Below are positions 10,681-19,490 of a stretch of DNA of 64,000 bases, one piece after another. A program made the position numbers and the translations under genes. Within the stretch, counting starts at the first letter, position 1. Each line of letters opens with the position of its first letter. The stretch is from CAXBOO01 sp963977425 (lineage in GTDB: Bacteria > Bacteroidota > Bacteroidia > Flavobacteriales_D > Luteibaculaceae), in NCBI GenBank assembly GCA_963977425.1, contig CAXBOO010000003.1, positions 425,084 to 489,083 on the forward strand, given 5' to 3'. The notes below the pieces were generated by a model, which did not search any database, had not been told where the DNA came from, and was given only the letters and a program-made list of their open reading frames with translations.

Positions 10681-10688
10681 CAAAGGTA
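10681..10688 (-). promoter_or_regulatory. Bacteroidota -7 element for ffh
   Basis: Read on the minus strand this is TACCTTTG, an exact match to TAnnTTTG, 30 bp before the ffh ATG. An AAGGAAAG ribosome-binding-like stretch lies between. No convincing -33 TTTG is present at the usual spacing. Confidence 0.5.
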
Positions 10689-10788
10689 GTAAAACGTACG
10701 AAGTCGTGTGCTATTAATAGAGTGTTGCTACAAAATCTCTGACTAATCGAACAATTCTTAACTTTTCAAAGAATAGCCTTATATGTAG

Positions 10789-10796
10789 TACCTTTG
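10789..10796 (+). promoter_or_regulatory. Bacteroidota -7 element for ygiQ
   Basis: TACCTTTG exactly matches the TAnnTTTG -7 consensus and ends only 4 bp before the ygiQ ATG at 10801. If used, transcription would start at or next to the start codon, giving a leaderless or nearly leaderless mRNA. The -33 element is weak. Confidence 0.45.
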
Positions 10797-10800
10797 CAAG

Positions 10801-12708
10801 ATGCATCAGGAATTGCCTATTACCGCTTGGTTACCAACCACAAAAAAAGAAGCTCAACTTAGAGGTTGGGATGAATTGGATGTTGTTATTTTTTCAGGCG
10901 ATGCCTATGTAGATCACCCTGCTTTCGGACCTGCTGCTATCGGACGCATAATAGAAGCCGAAGGTTTTAAGGTTGCTATCGTGCCGCAACCCAATTGGCA
11001 AGATGATTTGCGTGATTTCAAAAAATTCGGTACGCCTCGTTATTTCTTTGGGGTAACCTCGGGTTGTATGGACTCTATGGTAAACCACTACACGGCTGCC
11101 AAAAAAAGACGTTCGAACGATGCTTACACCCCTGCTGGTGAAATAAAAAAACGTCCGGATTACGCAACAACCGTTTACAGCAAAATACTGAAGGAATTGT
11201 ATCCCGATGTACCTGTTGTTATTGGTGGCATAGAAGCTTCATTGCGACGCGTTACTCACTACGACTATTGGTCGGATAAACTTATGCCAAGCATATTGGT
11301 AGATAGTCAAGCCGATTTATTGGTGTACGGAATGGGCGAACAACCTTTGCGTGAAATATTGACTTTACTGAAAAAAGGTGTGCCTTTTCACCAACTTACG
11401 AGTGTAAAGCAAACATCATTTATTAGTGACGTCGTTCCTAAAAACAAAAACTGGACCGACAAATCGTTGAACTCTCACGAAGTTTGTTTGGATAAAAAAA
11501 TAGAGTTTGCACGCAACTTCAAAATTGTTGAGCAAGAATCCAACAAGACATACGCCAACCGTTTGATTCAACCCATTGGCGAAAAAAACATTGTAATTAA
11601 CCCTCCTTTTCCAACAGCTTCGGAAAAAGAGATTGATAGATCATACAGCTTACCTTTTACCCGATTACCGCATCCTAAATACAAGTTCAAAGGTCCAATT
11701 GCGGCTTATGACATGATCAAGTTTTCCATAAACATGCACCGTGGCTGTTTTGGAGGATGTAGTTTTTGTACCATCTCGGCTCACCAAGGAAAATTCATTT
11801 CTTCCCGTTCGGAGGAATCTGTACTTCAAGAGGTAGAACAAGTGGTGAATATGCCCGATTTCAAAGGGTACATTTCCGACATGGGTGGACCTTCGGCCAA
11901 CATGTACAAGATGAAGGGCAAAGTAATGTCCATTTGCGATAAATGTGTTGCTCCATCGTGCATACACCCAGTAGTTTGCGACAACTTGGATACCGATCAT
12001 AGCCAAATGACCAAGCTCTACGAAAAAGTAGATGCGCACCCAAAAGTGAAAAAGGCATTTGTTGGTAGTGGCATTCGTTACGATTTGCTAACACCTTCTT
12101 ACAACAAAAAAGGTGACAAAAAGACAATGAACGAATACCTAGAACAGGTATTGACCAAACACGTTTCGGGCAGATTGAAAGTGGCACCAGAGCATACGGC
12201 CGACCATACACTAAAAGTTATGCGTAAGCCTAGTTTTAAGCACTTCAAGGAATTCAAAAAACTGTTTGATAAAATAGACGCTAAGTTCAATCTTAAGCAA
12301 CAGCTTATACCATATTTTATTTCTAGTCACCCTGGCACGAAGCAAGAAGACATGGCCAACTTAGCATGCGAAACCAAAGAAATGGGTTTCAAATTAGAGC
12401 AAGTTCAAGACTTTACGCCAACGCCTATGACCGTTTCTACCGTAGCCTATTATTCTGGTTACCATCCGTACACTTTGGATGAAATGGAAACGCCAAAAAC
12501 GGATAAGGATAAGAAAAATCAGCACCGCTTCTTCTTTTGGCACAAAAAAGAGAATCACGATTTCATTCGTAAGAGTTTAAAATCGAGTGAAGATGCATCT
12601 CTACTTAGTCGATTGCTTGGTAACGATTCTACTGGACGTAATTTAAAATCTACATCCAATACCAAGGATCATAAGCAATTTTCGAAGCGCAAAAAAACGC
12701 GTCGCTAA
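10801..12708 (+). CDS. ygiQ: YgiQ-family radical SAM protein
   Basis: A 635-residue member of the YgiQ (UPF0313) family. The N-terminal B12-binding-like region includes GDAYVDHPAFG and GGIEASLRR. The radical SAM core carries the iron-sulfur motif CFGGCSFC near residues 316-323, followed by the family-specific C-terminal region (KVAPEHT, FISSHPGT). Family members are predicted 4Fe-4S SAM enzymes; to my knowledge their reaction is undefined. The C-terminus is lysine/arginine rich. It is transcribed divergently from ffh. Confidence 0.92.
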   Translation: MHQELPITAWLPTTKKEAQLRGWDELDVVIFSGDAYVDHPAFGPAAIGRIIEAEGFKVAIVPQPNWQDDLRDFKKFGTPRYFFGVTSGCMDSMVNHYTAAKKRRSNDAYTPAGEIKKRPDYATTVYSKILKELYPDVPVVIGGIEASLRRVTHYDYWSDKLMPSILVDSQADLLVYGMGEQPLREILTLLKKGVPFHQLTSVKQTSFISDVVPKNKNWTDKSLNSHEVCLDKKIEFARNFKIVEQESNKTYANRLIQPIGEKNIVINPPFPTASEKEIDRSYSLPFTRLPHPKYKFKGPIAAYDMIKFSINMHRGCFGGCSFCTISAHQGKFISSRSEESVLQEVEQVVNMPDFKGYISDMGGPSANMYKMKGKVMSICDKCVAPSCIHPVVCDNLDTDHSQMTKLYEKVDAHPKVKKAFVGSGIRYDLLTPSYNKKGDKKTMNEYLEQVLTKHVSGRLKVAPEHTADHTLKVMRKPSFKHFKEFKKLFDKIDAKFNLKQQLIPYFISSHPGTKQEDMANLACETKEMGFKLEQVQDFTPTPMTVSTVAYYSGYHPYTLDEMETPKTDKDKKNQHRFFFWHKKENHDFIRKSLKSSEDASLLSRLLGNDSTGRNLKSTSNTKDHKQFSKRKKTRR

Positions 12709-12718
12709 TTGAAGTTCT

Positions 12719-13534
12719 TTGTCGTCGCCAACTTCAAATACCAACAGATTAGATAAAATTCCTAATGGAATTATTGAGTTTATAGCCTTTGGAGTGAAAA
12801 ATGCCCTAAGCTGTGGTTTTCCTGTATTTGTAATGGGAATGCTCGCAATTTCTAACGTACTTCCATTGGGTAATTTGGCTCGTTACGACTTCTTGTTGAT
12901 CGCCTGTCTTATAGGTCAACTATTGATGTATGTTTTCAAATTAGAAAGCAAACGAGAAATGCTGGTTGTCTTTGGCTTTCACGCAATAGGTTTGGCATTA
13001 GAACTTCATAAAGTAAACGTTGGTTCGTGGAGTTATCCAGAAGAAGCTTGGAGCAAAATAGGTGGTGTGCCCTTATATAGTGGATTTATGTACGCTAGTG
13101 TTGCCAGTTACATTTGCCGAGCTTGGCATTTGTTTGATTTAAAAATTATTGCTTGGCCAAAAAACATACTGGCTTTACTCATGGGCGGTCTTATTTATTT
13201 GAACTTTTTCACCAATGCTTATGTTTATGATATCCGTTGGTTTCTTCTTCCCTTATTGATCTTAGTTTTTTGGAATACTAAGGTTCAATACAAACCACTT
13301 CACAATACTTATTCTATGCCTTTATTGATTGCCTTTGCACTGATTGGCTTCTTTATTTGGTTGGCAGAAAACATCGCTACATTTTTCAACGCTTGGAAGT
13401 ACTCTTACCAACACAACGGCTGGGAAATGGTCGCTTGGGGCAAATTGAGTTCGTGGGCGTTGCTTATAATAGTTAGCATCATTATGGTAGCACAACTTAA
13501 GCTATGGGTAGAACCTAAATTGAGTCAGAAATAG
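12719..13534 (+). CDS. DUF817 integral membrane protein
   Basis: A 271-residue protein with about seven or eight hydrophobic helices and the conserved polar signatures of DUF817 (YoaT-like) proteins: FHAIGLALELHKVNVGSWSYPEE, seen in two parts, and LYSGFMYASVASYICRAW. The function of the family is unknown. The start is uncertain. The longest frame begins with TTG at 12719, 10 bp after ygiQ, which would suggest coupling to ygiQ. An in-frame GTG about 25 codons later is the alternative. Confidence 0.8.
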   Translation: MSSPTSNTNRLDKIPNGIIEFIAFGVKNALSCGFPVFVMGMLAISNVLPLGNLARYDFLLIACLIGQLLMYVFKLESKREMLVVFGFHAIGLALELHKVNVGSWSYPEEAWSKIGGVPLYSGFMYASVASYICRAWHLFDLKIIAWPKNILALLMGGLIYLNFFTNAYVYDIRWFLLPLLILVFWNTKVQYKPLHNTYSMPLLIAFALIGFFIWLAENIATFFNAWKYSYQHNGWEMVAWGKLSSWALLIIVSIIMVAQLKLWVEPKLSQK

Positions 13535-13564
13535 TGTCCGTTTGCATAGGTTGAATCAAAACAC

Positions 13565-14563
13565 CTAATTTCCCTTCATTCTTTTCCACAACATCTGAAG
13601 CATTTTTTTGCCCTGTTGTTTGTTTTTCGGAACCTCAACAAACTCCACTTCCCCGTTTGGTTTTTCTACAATCTCGTATTTGAACACAAAATCTTGAGCT
13701 CCTGGGTCTAATGAAAGCGCTCCAAAACGTAAATCGTTAAAATACAATTTCCCTTCCTCTTTTTGTATGGTAAACCATCCTTCAGAAATGGTTATCATGC
13801 GTTTTACTCTCTCATTTGAGGTTAATTCGTTCAATAACTCATGGTTCTTAGGGTATTTTTCAAAAGATATGCTTTGGCTATCGAAAAAGGAATAATTAGC
13901 TAACAAGTATGCCTCTTGTGTTTCAACATTGGCGCTCCACAAAATGGTATTCATTGGTGATGGTCGCGTATCCAATTGCGAATATTTTACCTCTTGCTGT
14001 TCCAGTGCGATTTCAAATTCTCTAAATGCAATCCACTTCAAAAAGAACGTAAGCAAAAGATAAAAGGAACTAACACCCAGCCCCCAATTATTATATACTC
14101 GACGTCTTTTATCATCAGGTTTTTGACGCATAGCAAGAATAAGAAACACCATAAAAGGTAAGGTGTACAAAGGATCGATTACAAAAATTGTCTTGAAAGC
14201 CAAACGCATATCCAACGGCCAAAACAACTGAGTTCCCCACGTAGTATGGGCATCTAAGATTGGATGCGTTACAAAAGCCCAGAAAAACAAATAAGACCAA
14301 GATTTAAAACTCCGCATTTTTTCATACCGAGAAACTAGCCAACCAAAAATTGGAGCAAACAACAATGAAAAAACGATAGAATGGGTAAATCCGCGATGAA
14401 ACAATAAAGCTTTGGTGGTGTCGGTAAAATAGGAAGCCATTACATCCAAGTCAGGAATTGTACCAGCAATGGCACCGTATAGCATGGCTTTATTCCCAAC
14501 TTTTTTCCCTAGTACAGCCTCACCTACTGCTGCACCTAATACTATCTGTGTTAACGAGTCCAT
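13565..14563 (-). CDS. YdjM-family membrane metal-dependent hydrolase
   Basis: A 332-residue protein beginning MDSLTQIVLGAAVGEAVLG, the hallmark start of the YdjM/LexA-binding inner-membrane family. The metal-site motifs AGTIPDLDV, HRGFTHS and HPILDAHTTWG lie in the N-terminal half. Four or five transmembrane helices are followed by a soluble C-terminal region of about 150 residues. The family is predicted to hydrolyse a membrane-associated substrate, but the reaction is not established. It converges with the DUF817 gene across a 30-bp gap. Confidence 0.87.
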   Translation of the reverse strand: MDSLTQIVLGAAVGEAVLGKKVGNKAMLYGAIAGTIPDLDVMASYFTDTTKALLFHRGFTHSIVFSLLFAPIFGWLVSRYEKMRSFKSWSYLFFWAFVTHPILDAHTTWGTQLFWPLDMRLAFKTIFVIDPLYTLPFMVFLILAMRQKPDDKRRRVYNNWGLGVSSFYLLLTFFLKWIAFREFEIALEQQEVKYSQLDTRPSPMNTILWSANVETQEAYLLANYSFFDSQSISFEKYPKNHELLNELTSNERVKRMITISEGWFTIQKEEGKLYFNDLRFGALSLDPGAQDFVFKYEIVEKPNGEVEFVEVPKNKQQGKKMLQMLWKRMKGN

Positions 14564-14587
14564 ATTTCTGAGAAAAGTAAAGTCTAT

Positions 14588-15376
14588 TTACTTTACCAAA
14601 GTAGCCCATTCTGTCCATGAGCCATCGTAAACCGATAGATTTTGATATTCGGCAATGGTTGCTGCCAACAATAAGATACAAGCCGTAACTCCAGAACCAC
14701 AGCTAAACACAAAAGGCTTTTCATTGTCTTCTAACGAATTGAATATCGCTCGAAGGTTTTCTTTCGATTTGAAACATCCATTTTCTAGTACCTTGGTAAA
14801 AGGCAAATTGCATGAATTTGGAATGCTTCCACTTCTCAATCCTGGTCTTGGCTCTGGTTCAGTACCTTCGAACCTTCCCTCCGAACGAGCGTCGATAAGT
14901 ACGGCTGATTGCAACTCGATATTATTTTTAACCCAGCCTATATCACGAAATGCCTTCTCAGAAAAATTTGCTTTGAAATTACCGCTATCAATCTGAATTT
15001 CAGAATAAACCGTTGTCTCACCACCTGCATTTTTCCAATCAGGCATGGCTCCATCCAAAACACGCACTTTATCGTGTCCCATCGCTTTGAACATGTACCA
15101 AACGCGAGGACTATTGAATAATTTATCGTTGTCGTAAACTACAATGTCTGTATCGGCATTCAAACCCAATTTTCGGCATTCAGTTTCAAATACTTTGGGC
15201 GAAGGCAATGTGTTAGGGAAAGGAGAATTTTGGTCGCTAAAGACTCCAGATAAATCAAACCGTATTGCCCCAGGAATAACCGATTTTTCATCAAAGGCCT
15301 TGCTTGCATCTAAAATAATCAGTGTTTTATTTTGATGATTTTGAAATAATTCAGTTGCCGAAATGAGTGGTTGCAT
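14588..15376 (-). CDS. sseA: Sulfurtransferase (3-mercaptopyruvate/thiosulfate type)
   Basis: Two rhodanese domains in tandem (about residues 1-120 and 145-262). The active-site loop CGSGVTA, with Cys226, is in the second domain; this CG(S/A)GVTA sequence is the form typical of 3-mercaptopyruvate sulfurtransferases rather than thiosulfate-specific rhodaneses. The 262-residue length is slightly short for the family but complete. It lies 4 bp from the upstream transglutaminase-like gene, so they may be cotranscribed. Substrate preference is inferred from the loop only. Confidence 0.88.
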   Translation of the reverse strand: MQPLISATELFQNHQNKTLIILDASKAFDEKSVIPGAIRFDLSGVFSDQNSPFPNTLPSPKVFETECRKLGLNADTDIVVYDNDKLFNSPRVWYMFKAMGHDKVRVLDGAMPDWKNAGGETTVYSEIQIDSGNFKANFSEKAFRDIGWVKNNIELQSAVLIDARSEGRFEGTEPEPRPGLRSGSIPNSCNLPFTKVLENGCFKSKENLRAIFNSLEDNEKPFVFSCGSGVTACILLLAATIAEYQNLSVYDGSWTEWATLVK

Positions 15377-15380
15377 CGCT

Positions 15381-17357
15381 TTATTTGTTTTTGACTTGCC
15401 AGATTTTCACTTTCTTTTGAATAACATCAGCAAGATCTTCTTCTCGTTTATGTTCGTGTTCGGCTTGTTTTACCAAATATTCATTCTTGTCCAAAGTCAA
15501 ACGTTCTTGATCACCAGCCAATTTTTGGAATCGAACCATGGCTTCGCTTACCGTTTGAAGGTTTTCGTACATCCAAGTATTGTGAGCCAAAGCCTCTTCA
15601 GCAGCAATTAATTGTTGCGATTGGATGTGCGATAAAATCTTGTTTACATACATCATTACCAAAGAATGTTCGTCGTCTGATAGTTCTGACTTTGACATTT
15701 CTAACAGGACACTTTTTTGATACGTTTCTAGTTCCTTCACTATTTTATAGGCATCGTCTAAAAAAGTTTCTTCCTTAATATCCTTTGCATACAGATTAGC
15801 CAATGTGTCCAAGTTAAGGCGAACAATAACATCTACTGTATCGATATAATCGTTGAAAGAAATGCTCTTATGCCCCAAAAACACCATTCTACGTTGCAAC
15901 AAGTAATTATTGAAATCCACAAAATTGTACGCTTGTTGCAGTGCCGAATTCTCAACTCTTTCTGACCAAACATTTACAGCTGTCTGCCAACGGTTTTTTA
16001 TTGCTGCAGTGCTGTCTACTATGCCCACAACAAGTTCAGGAATATCGCCAGCCCATTGCAACTCCAAATCTTTAGCTTTATGATACTGACCACCTGAAGC
16101 TGTTAATTTTTGAATTTGGGAAGGCAGTTTTTCAGAACGTTTTTCAATAGTCTGAATTATTTTATCGTTCCAAGTAAGGCTTTTCGCTGCCATTTTCACA
16201 AAATACTTACCATTGGTTTGACTGGTCTTATCGATGTCTTTGTAAAAACCACCCAAAGCTTTAAAACGTTCTTTTTCAACTTTCTCACTTAGTTTTGCGT
16301 AATGCAAGGCCGAATCGGTAATTTGACTAACCATGCGTCGTAATCTGTACGTTTGACTCAGGTCAAATTCTTTGATCTCTTTTTGAATTTCCTTTTCGTT
16401 GATGATGCTCAAGAAATAATAATAGTAATAGGCTTTAACTCTTTTGTTTTCAGAATAGAAATCGTAAGCATCGGTTCCCATAAATGCAACTTGCTCGATA
16501 AAACTTTTGCTCAAAAAAGTATCTATGTGTGTTTTGTAATCGTAGTCTTGAGTAGAATTAGCATCCGAGGTCAACATATTTTTAAGAGTACTATCGGCTT
16601 TTAAAAATTCAGGAACTGAGATGACATTGTTGCGCAATTGCCACATCGGGTTGGCTGGCAAATGACGCATAGAAAATTCGCTCATATCGACCAAAAACCA
16701 ATCTTTGGAAGGATTGAAAATAAAGCCTGTTTTTCCCGTTGGGTTTTTAACGGCCAAAATAGAATCGACATTCAAAGGTGGTAAGGTATCCTTTTTTGCT
16801 TCTTTAAATTTAAGGTTCTTCTTCCCTATTTTCGCGTTCTTTTTATCGAGTTTTTCTCTTAGCTTTTCAGCTTCCAAAGAACCGATGTAACCGGCATCCC
16901 AAGTAGGATCGGCCATATACCATTCCCCTTCAATTTTTATGGCTATCCAAGCATGGTTATCGAGTAAAACTTCTGGCTTATAAAATTCTTTGTGCGCATA
17001 AGTGTACCCTGGCACATAAACCGACAGAACACCCACTGCATCTAACATTTCTCGCATCAAACGAACGTAACCAGTACACAAAGCTTTTTTGTCTTTTAAA
17101 ACTTTTGTTGCGCTTTCGTACTGAAAACTTTTATCGCTTTCAATGAGTTTATAATCGTAGGCAATGTTGTTGGTAATCCAAGTATGAATGGCTTCTACTT
17201 TTTCTTTTTCGCTCTTACTTTCAGCGGTAAGAAAGCTTGCCAACGCAGTAACAGATTTCTCAATTTTAGAATCTATTTTTTCTTCTTTTTTAGATTCTTG
17301 AGCAACAAGCAAACTGACTAAAAAACAGGTAACGAGGGAGAGTAAATATTTTTTCAT
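15381..17357 (-). CDS. Secreted transglutaminase-like protein
   Basis: A 658-residue protein with a signal peptide (MKKYLLSLVTCFLVSLLVAQ). The transglutaminase-like/cysteine-protease core at about residues 55-160 has the complete catalytic triad: Cys94 in ALCTGYVRL, His135 in DNHAWI and Asp150 in MADPTWD. The remaining 480 residues are helical and of unknown function. Such exported domains probably act as peptidases or in peptidoglycan or protein processing rather than in cross-linking. It is followed within 4 bp by the sulfurtransferase gene. Confidence 0.82.
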   Translation of the reverse strand: MKKYLLSLVTCFLVSLLVAQESKKEEKIDSKIEKSVTALASFLTAESKSEKEKVEAIHTWITNNIAYDYKLIESDKSFQYESATKVLKDKKALCTGYVRLMREMLDAVGVLSVYVPGYTYAHKEFYKPEVLLDNHAWIAIKIEGEWYMADPTWDAGYIGSLEAEKLREKLDKKNAKIGKKNLKFKEAKKDTLPPLNVDSILAVKNPTGKTGFIFNPSKDWFLVDMSEFSMRHLPANPMWQLRNNVISVPEFLKADSTLKNMLTSDANSTQDYDYKTHIDTFLSKSFIEQVAFMGTDAYDFYSENKRVKAYYYYYFLSIINEKEIQKEIKEFDLSQTYRLRRMVSQITDSALHYAKLSEKVEKERFKALGGFYKDIDKTSQTNGKYFVKMAAKSLTWNDKIIQTIEKRSEKLPSQIQKLTASGGQYHKAKDLELQWAGDIPELVVGIVDSTAAIKNRWQTAVNVWSERVENSALQQAYNFVDFNNYLLQRRMVFLGHKSISFNDYIDTVDVIVRLNLDTLANLYAKDIKEETFLDDAYKIVKELETYQKSVLLEMSKSELSDDEHSLVMMYVNKILSHIQSQQLIAAEEALAHNTWMYENLQTVSEAMVRFQKLAGDQERLTLDKNEYLVKQAEHEHKREEDLADVIQKKVKIWQVKNK

Positions 17358-17470
17358 GTAGGAAGGTCAATACATATCAGCTCTAGATTGCCGAACAGTG
17401 TTGAATGCTAAAACTAGTAAAATGTATGATGAACTATTTCAATTGAAAAATTCTATCTCAACATGGGTTG

Positions 17471-18001
17471 TTAATAAGTTATTTTCCAGTCGTGCTTATC
17501 AATAGCAAATAAGTTGAAATCGTCAATGCGCTTTTCTAATTTCATTCCATTGCGAAGAGCTACTATTTCTGACCCTTTATTGTCTATATGAACATTGGAA
17601 ACTAAATTTTCAGTGAAACTATTTTCAAAAGCAAAATCCTTGCATTTAATAGCCGCTTCAGATGCATACCCTTTCCCCCAATATTCTGGCAAGATGGAAT
17701 AACCAATTTCCAACCGCTCTTTTCCTTCAATTTCTTGAATCAACAATCCACATTGCCCAAGCATTTTGCCTGTATTTCTGTCTTCTAAAACATTGAGTCC
17801 GCCAAGGTTATTCTTATAGCGATTCATCGCTTTTTCGAACCACAATTCACAATACTCTTTTGGAGTTTTGTTGGGCGGCATGTTCAAAAATTTAGCCACG
17901 TTTTCTTCATAAAACAAAGGCAACCAAGAATCAAAATCAGAATCCTTAAGCAAACGGAAAATTATTCTTTCGGTGATTTCGCCAGTTAGCAGATAGTTCA
18001 T
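17471..18001 (-). CDS. GNAT-family N-acetyltransferase (RimJ/RimL-like)
   Basis: A 176-residue single-domain GNAT acetyltransferase. It shows the RimJ/RimL-type layout with an N-terminal TERIIFRLLKDSDFDSWL stretch and the acetyl-CoA-binding region LEIGYSILPEYWGKGYASEA (motif A). The ENSFTENLVSNVHIDNKGS segment corresponds to motif B. The substrate (ribosomal protein N-terminus or a small molecule) cannot be read from the sequence. Confidence 0.87.
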   Translation of the reverse strand: MNYLLTGEITERIIFRLLKDSDFDSWLPLFYEENVAKFLNMPPNKTPKEYCELWFEKAMNRYKNNLGGLNVLEDRNTGKMLGQCGLLIQEIEGKERLEIGYSILPEYWGKGYASEAAIKCKDFAFENSFTENLVSNVHIDNKGSEIVALRNGMKLEKRIDDFNLFAIDKHDWKITY

Positions 18002-18023
18002 GCCTACAAGTTAGTCTTAATCA

Positions 18024-18058
18024 AAAAAAAAGCCCTTCCTAAATAGAAAGAGCTTTTT
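18024..18058 (-). terminator. Terminator after the 18085-19341 gene
   Basis: The hairpin AAAAAGCCCTTCCT-aaata-GAAAGAGCTTTTT lies between the stop of the 18085 gene and the start of the GNAT gene, both on the minus strand. The run of A on the plus strand gives a T-tract in the minus-strand transcript. Confidence 0.7.
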
Positions 18059-18084
18059 ACAAATAATCGAGAAAAAAAATCTAA

Positions 18085-19341
18085 TTACAAATTGGCTTCA
18101 GCTCTTACTTTACGCTCATTATGCAATTCTTCCAAGAACTCTAAATTTTTCTTTTCTTGAAAATTTAGTTTGGTTGCCTTCAACTTATCAATCAAGTCTT
18201 TAGCTTTCGCTATATCGTAAGTTGATAGATATACATTGGTAAGTGTAAACATGATTGCTTGCCCTACTTTTTCATTAATTCTCGCTTTTTTATCATCCAA
18301 ATCGGCTTCAGACAAAGCTTTCTCATACAACGCAATCCCTTCTAAAAGATCTGAGTTATTGTCAATATCGTTGTAAGAAAAATTAGACAAACCAGCTTTC
18401 AAATAGCTTGCAGCATCTTCCAAATCGTCGTATTCACCATCTTTATTCTTAACACTAGCCACCACATATTCTCTTACAATTTCAGAATATCCATATTGGC
18501 TATTGATGTAATCGTTGATTTCAACCAATACCGCTTCAACAGAATTTTTTTCTTCAGCAAACAAATTAGGCTTGCTTTTGGTTTTTAAGGTTTTGTACTC
18601 TCCTGAGGTTTCAAAAATTTCATTGTACAAATCAGTCCCGTTTGCTGTCAACTGTAAGTGAGCAGGTCTTTTTATTTGTGTTTCGTAAGTGACAACACGC
18701 TTTACTTCCTTTTGCCCCGTCTTACTGTTGTATTTCGATGTTTCCTCAACTTTTTTCACAGGTTCTTGTGATTGGAAATCGTAGATTTTAATGGTGCCTA
18801 TCAAAGCATTTTCTTCGCCTTTTGAGTATCCTTCTAATTTTAAATTAACATTTGCTAAAGCTTCAGGATCGAAAACGATGCTGTTCGAAACATTGGGCTC
18901 GTAATACACAGGTTTACTAGGTTCACGGTAAGTAGGTCTTCTAGGCAATTTCAATCTTGGTTTTTGATCGGACATAGCCAAACGTTCTACCGCAGACATT
19001 TTATTAAATTCTTCAGACTCTAGTTTATAATTTTCTCTCGCCATTTCTACATCGTAATCGTAGTTAGCAAGGTCTTCTTCATACTTTCTTTTAGCTTCTT
19101 CTACCGTTTCTGGATAAGCATCTAACGCTTCTTGATGACGACGTTTAGCCGCGTCTATAACACCATCGTTATTGACTGCATAAGGTGTTGAAACAGTAAA
19201 TATATAATGTTCAACACTTCCGTCTAAAGGACTTAAAGGCAGTCTAGTTTCTTTGGTTGACACCTTATCTTCAATAATCTTTTGGGAAAATGTGTTCAGG
19301 GAAACACAAAGTATCATGCTGAGTAGAAATACTTTTTTCAT
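18085..19341 (-). CDS. Exported protein of unknown function with coiled-coil segment
   Basis: A 418-residue protein with a signal peptide (MKKVFLLSMILCVSLNTFSQ). Residues about 60-125 are highly charged and helical (probable coiled coil with repeated EEAKRKYEEDL-like heptads). A Pro/Arg/Tyr-rich linker follows (LPRRPTYREPSKPVYYEP). The C-terminal 140 residues look like TPR-type helical pairs. I do not recognise a named family. It stands as a single transcription unit with its own terminator. Confidence 0.72.
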   Translation of the reverse strand: MKKVFLLSMILCVSLNTFSQKIIEDKVSTKETRLPLSPLDGSVEHYIFTVSTPYAVNNDGVIDAAKRRHQEALDAYPETVEEAKRKYEEDLANYDYDVEMARENYKLESEEFNKMSAVERLAMSDQKPRLKLPRRPTYREPSKPVYYEPNVSNSIVFDPEALANVNLKLEGYSKGEENALIGTIKIYDFQSQEPVKKVEETSKYNSKTGQKEVKRVVTYETQIKRPAHLQLTANGTDLYNEIFETSGEYKTLKTKSKPNLFAEEKNSVEAVLVEINDYINSQYGYSEIVREYVVASVKNKDGEYDDLEDAASYLKAGLSNFSYNDIDNNSDLLEGIALYEKALSEADLDDKKARINEKVGQAIMFTLTNVYLSTYDIAKAKDLIDKLKATKLNFQEKKNLEFLEELHNERKVRAEANL

Positions 19342-19437
19342 TGCATATGGTTTGGGGAGGTAAAACTATTCTTTTTCTATTATCATCGACATTTAGTTTA
19401 AATGCAAACATTCATTATACCGAAAAATAGGGATACA

Positions 19438-19468
19438 AAAAACCCCTTCTATCACTAGAAAGGGTTTT
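19438..19468 (-). terminator. Terminator of the subtilase gene
   Basis: The hairpin AAACCCCTTCTA-tcac-TAGAAAGGGTTT lies 22 bp beyond the stop of the minus-strand gene at 19491, with the required T-tract on the minus strand. Confidence 0.8.
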
Positions 19469-19490
19469 GAAATATGAAAGTAATTATCGA

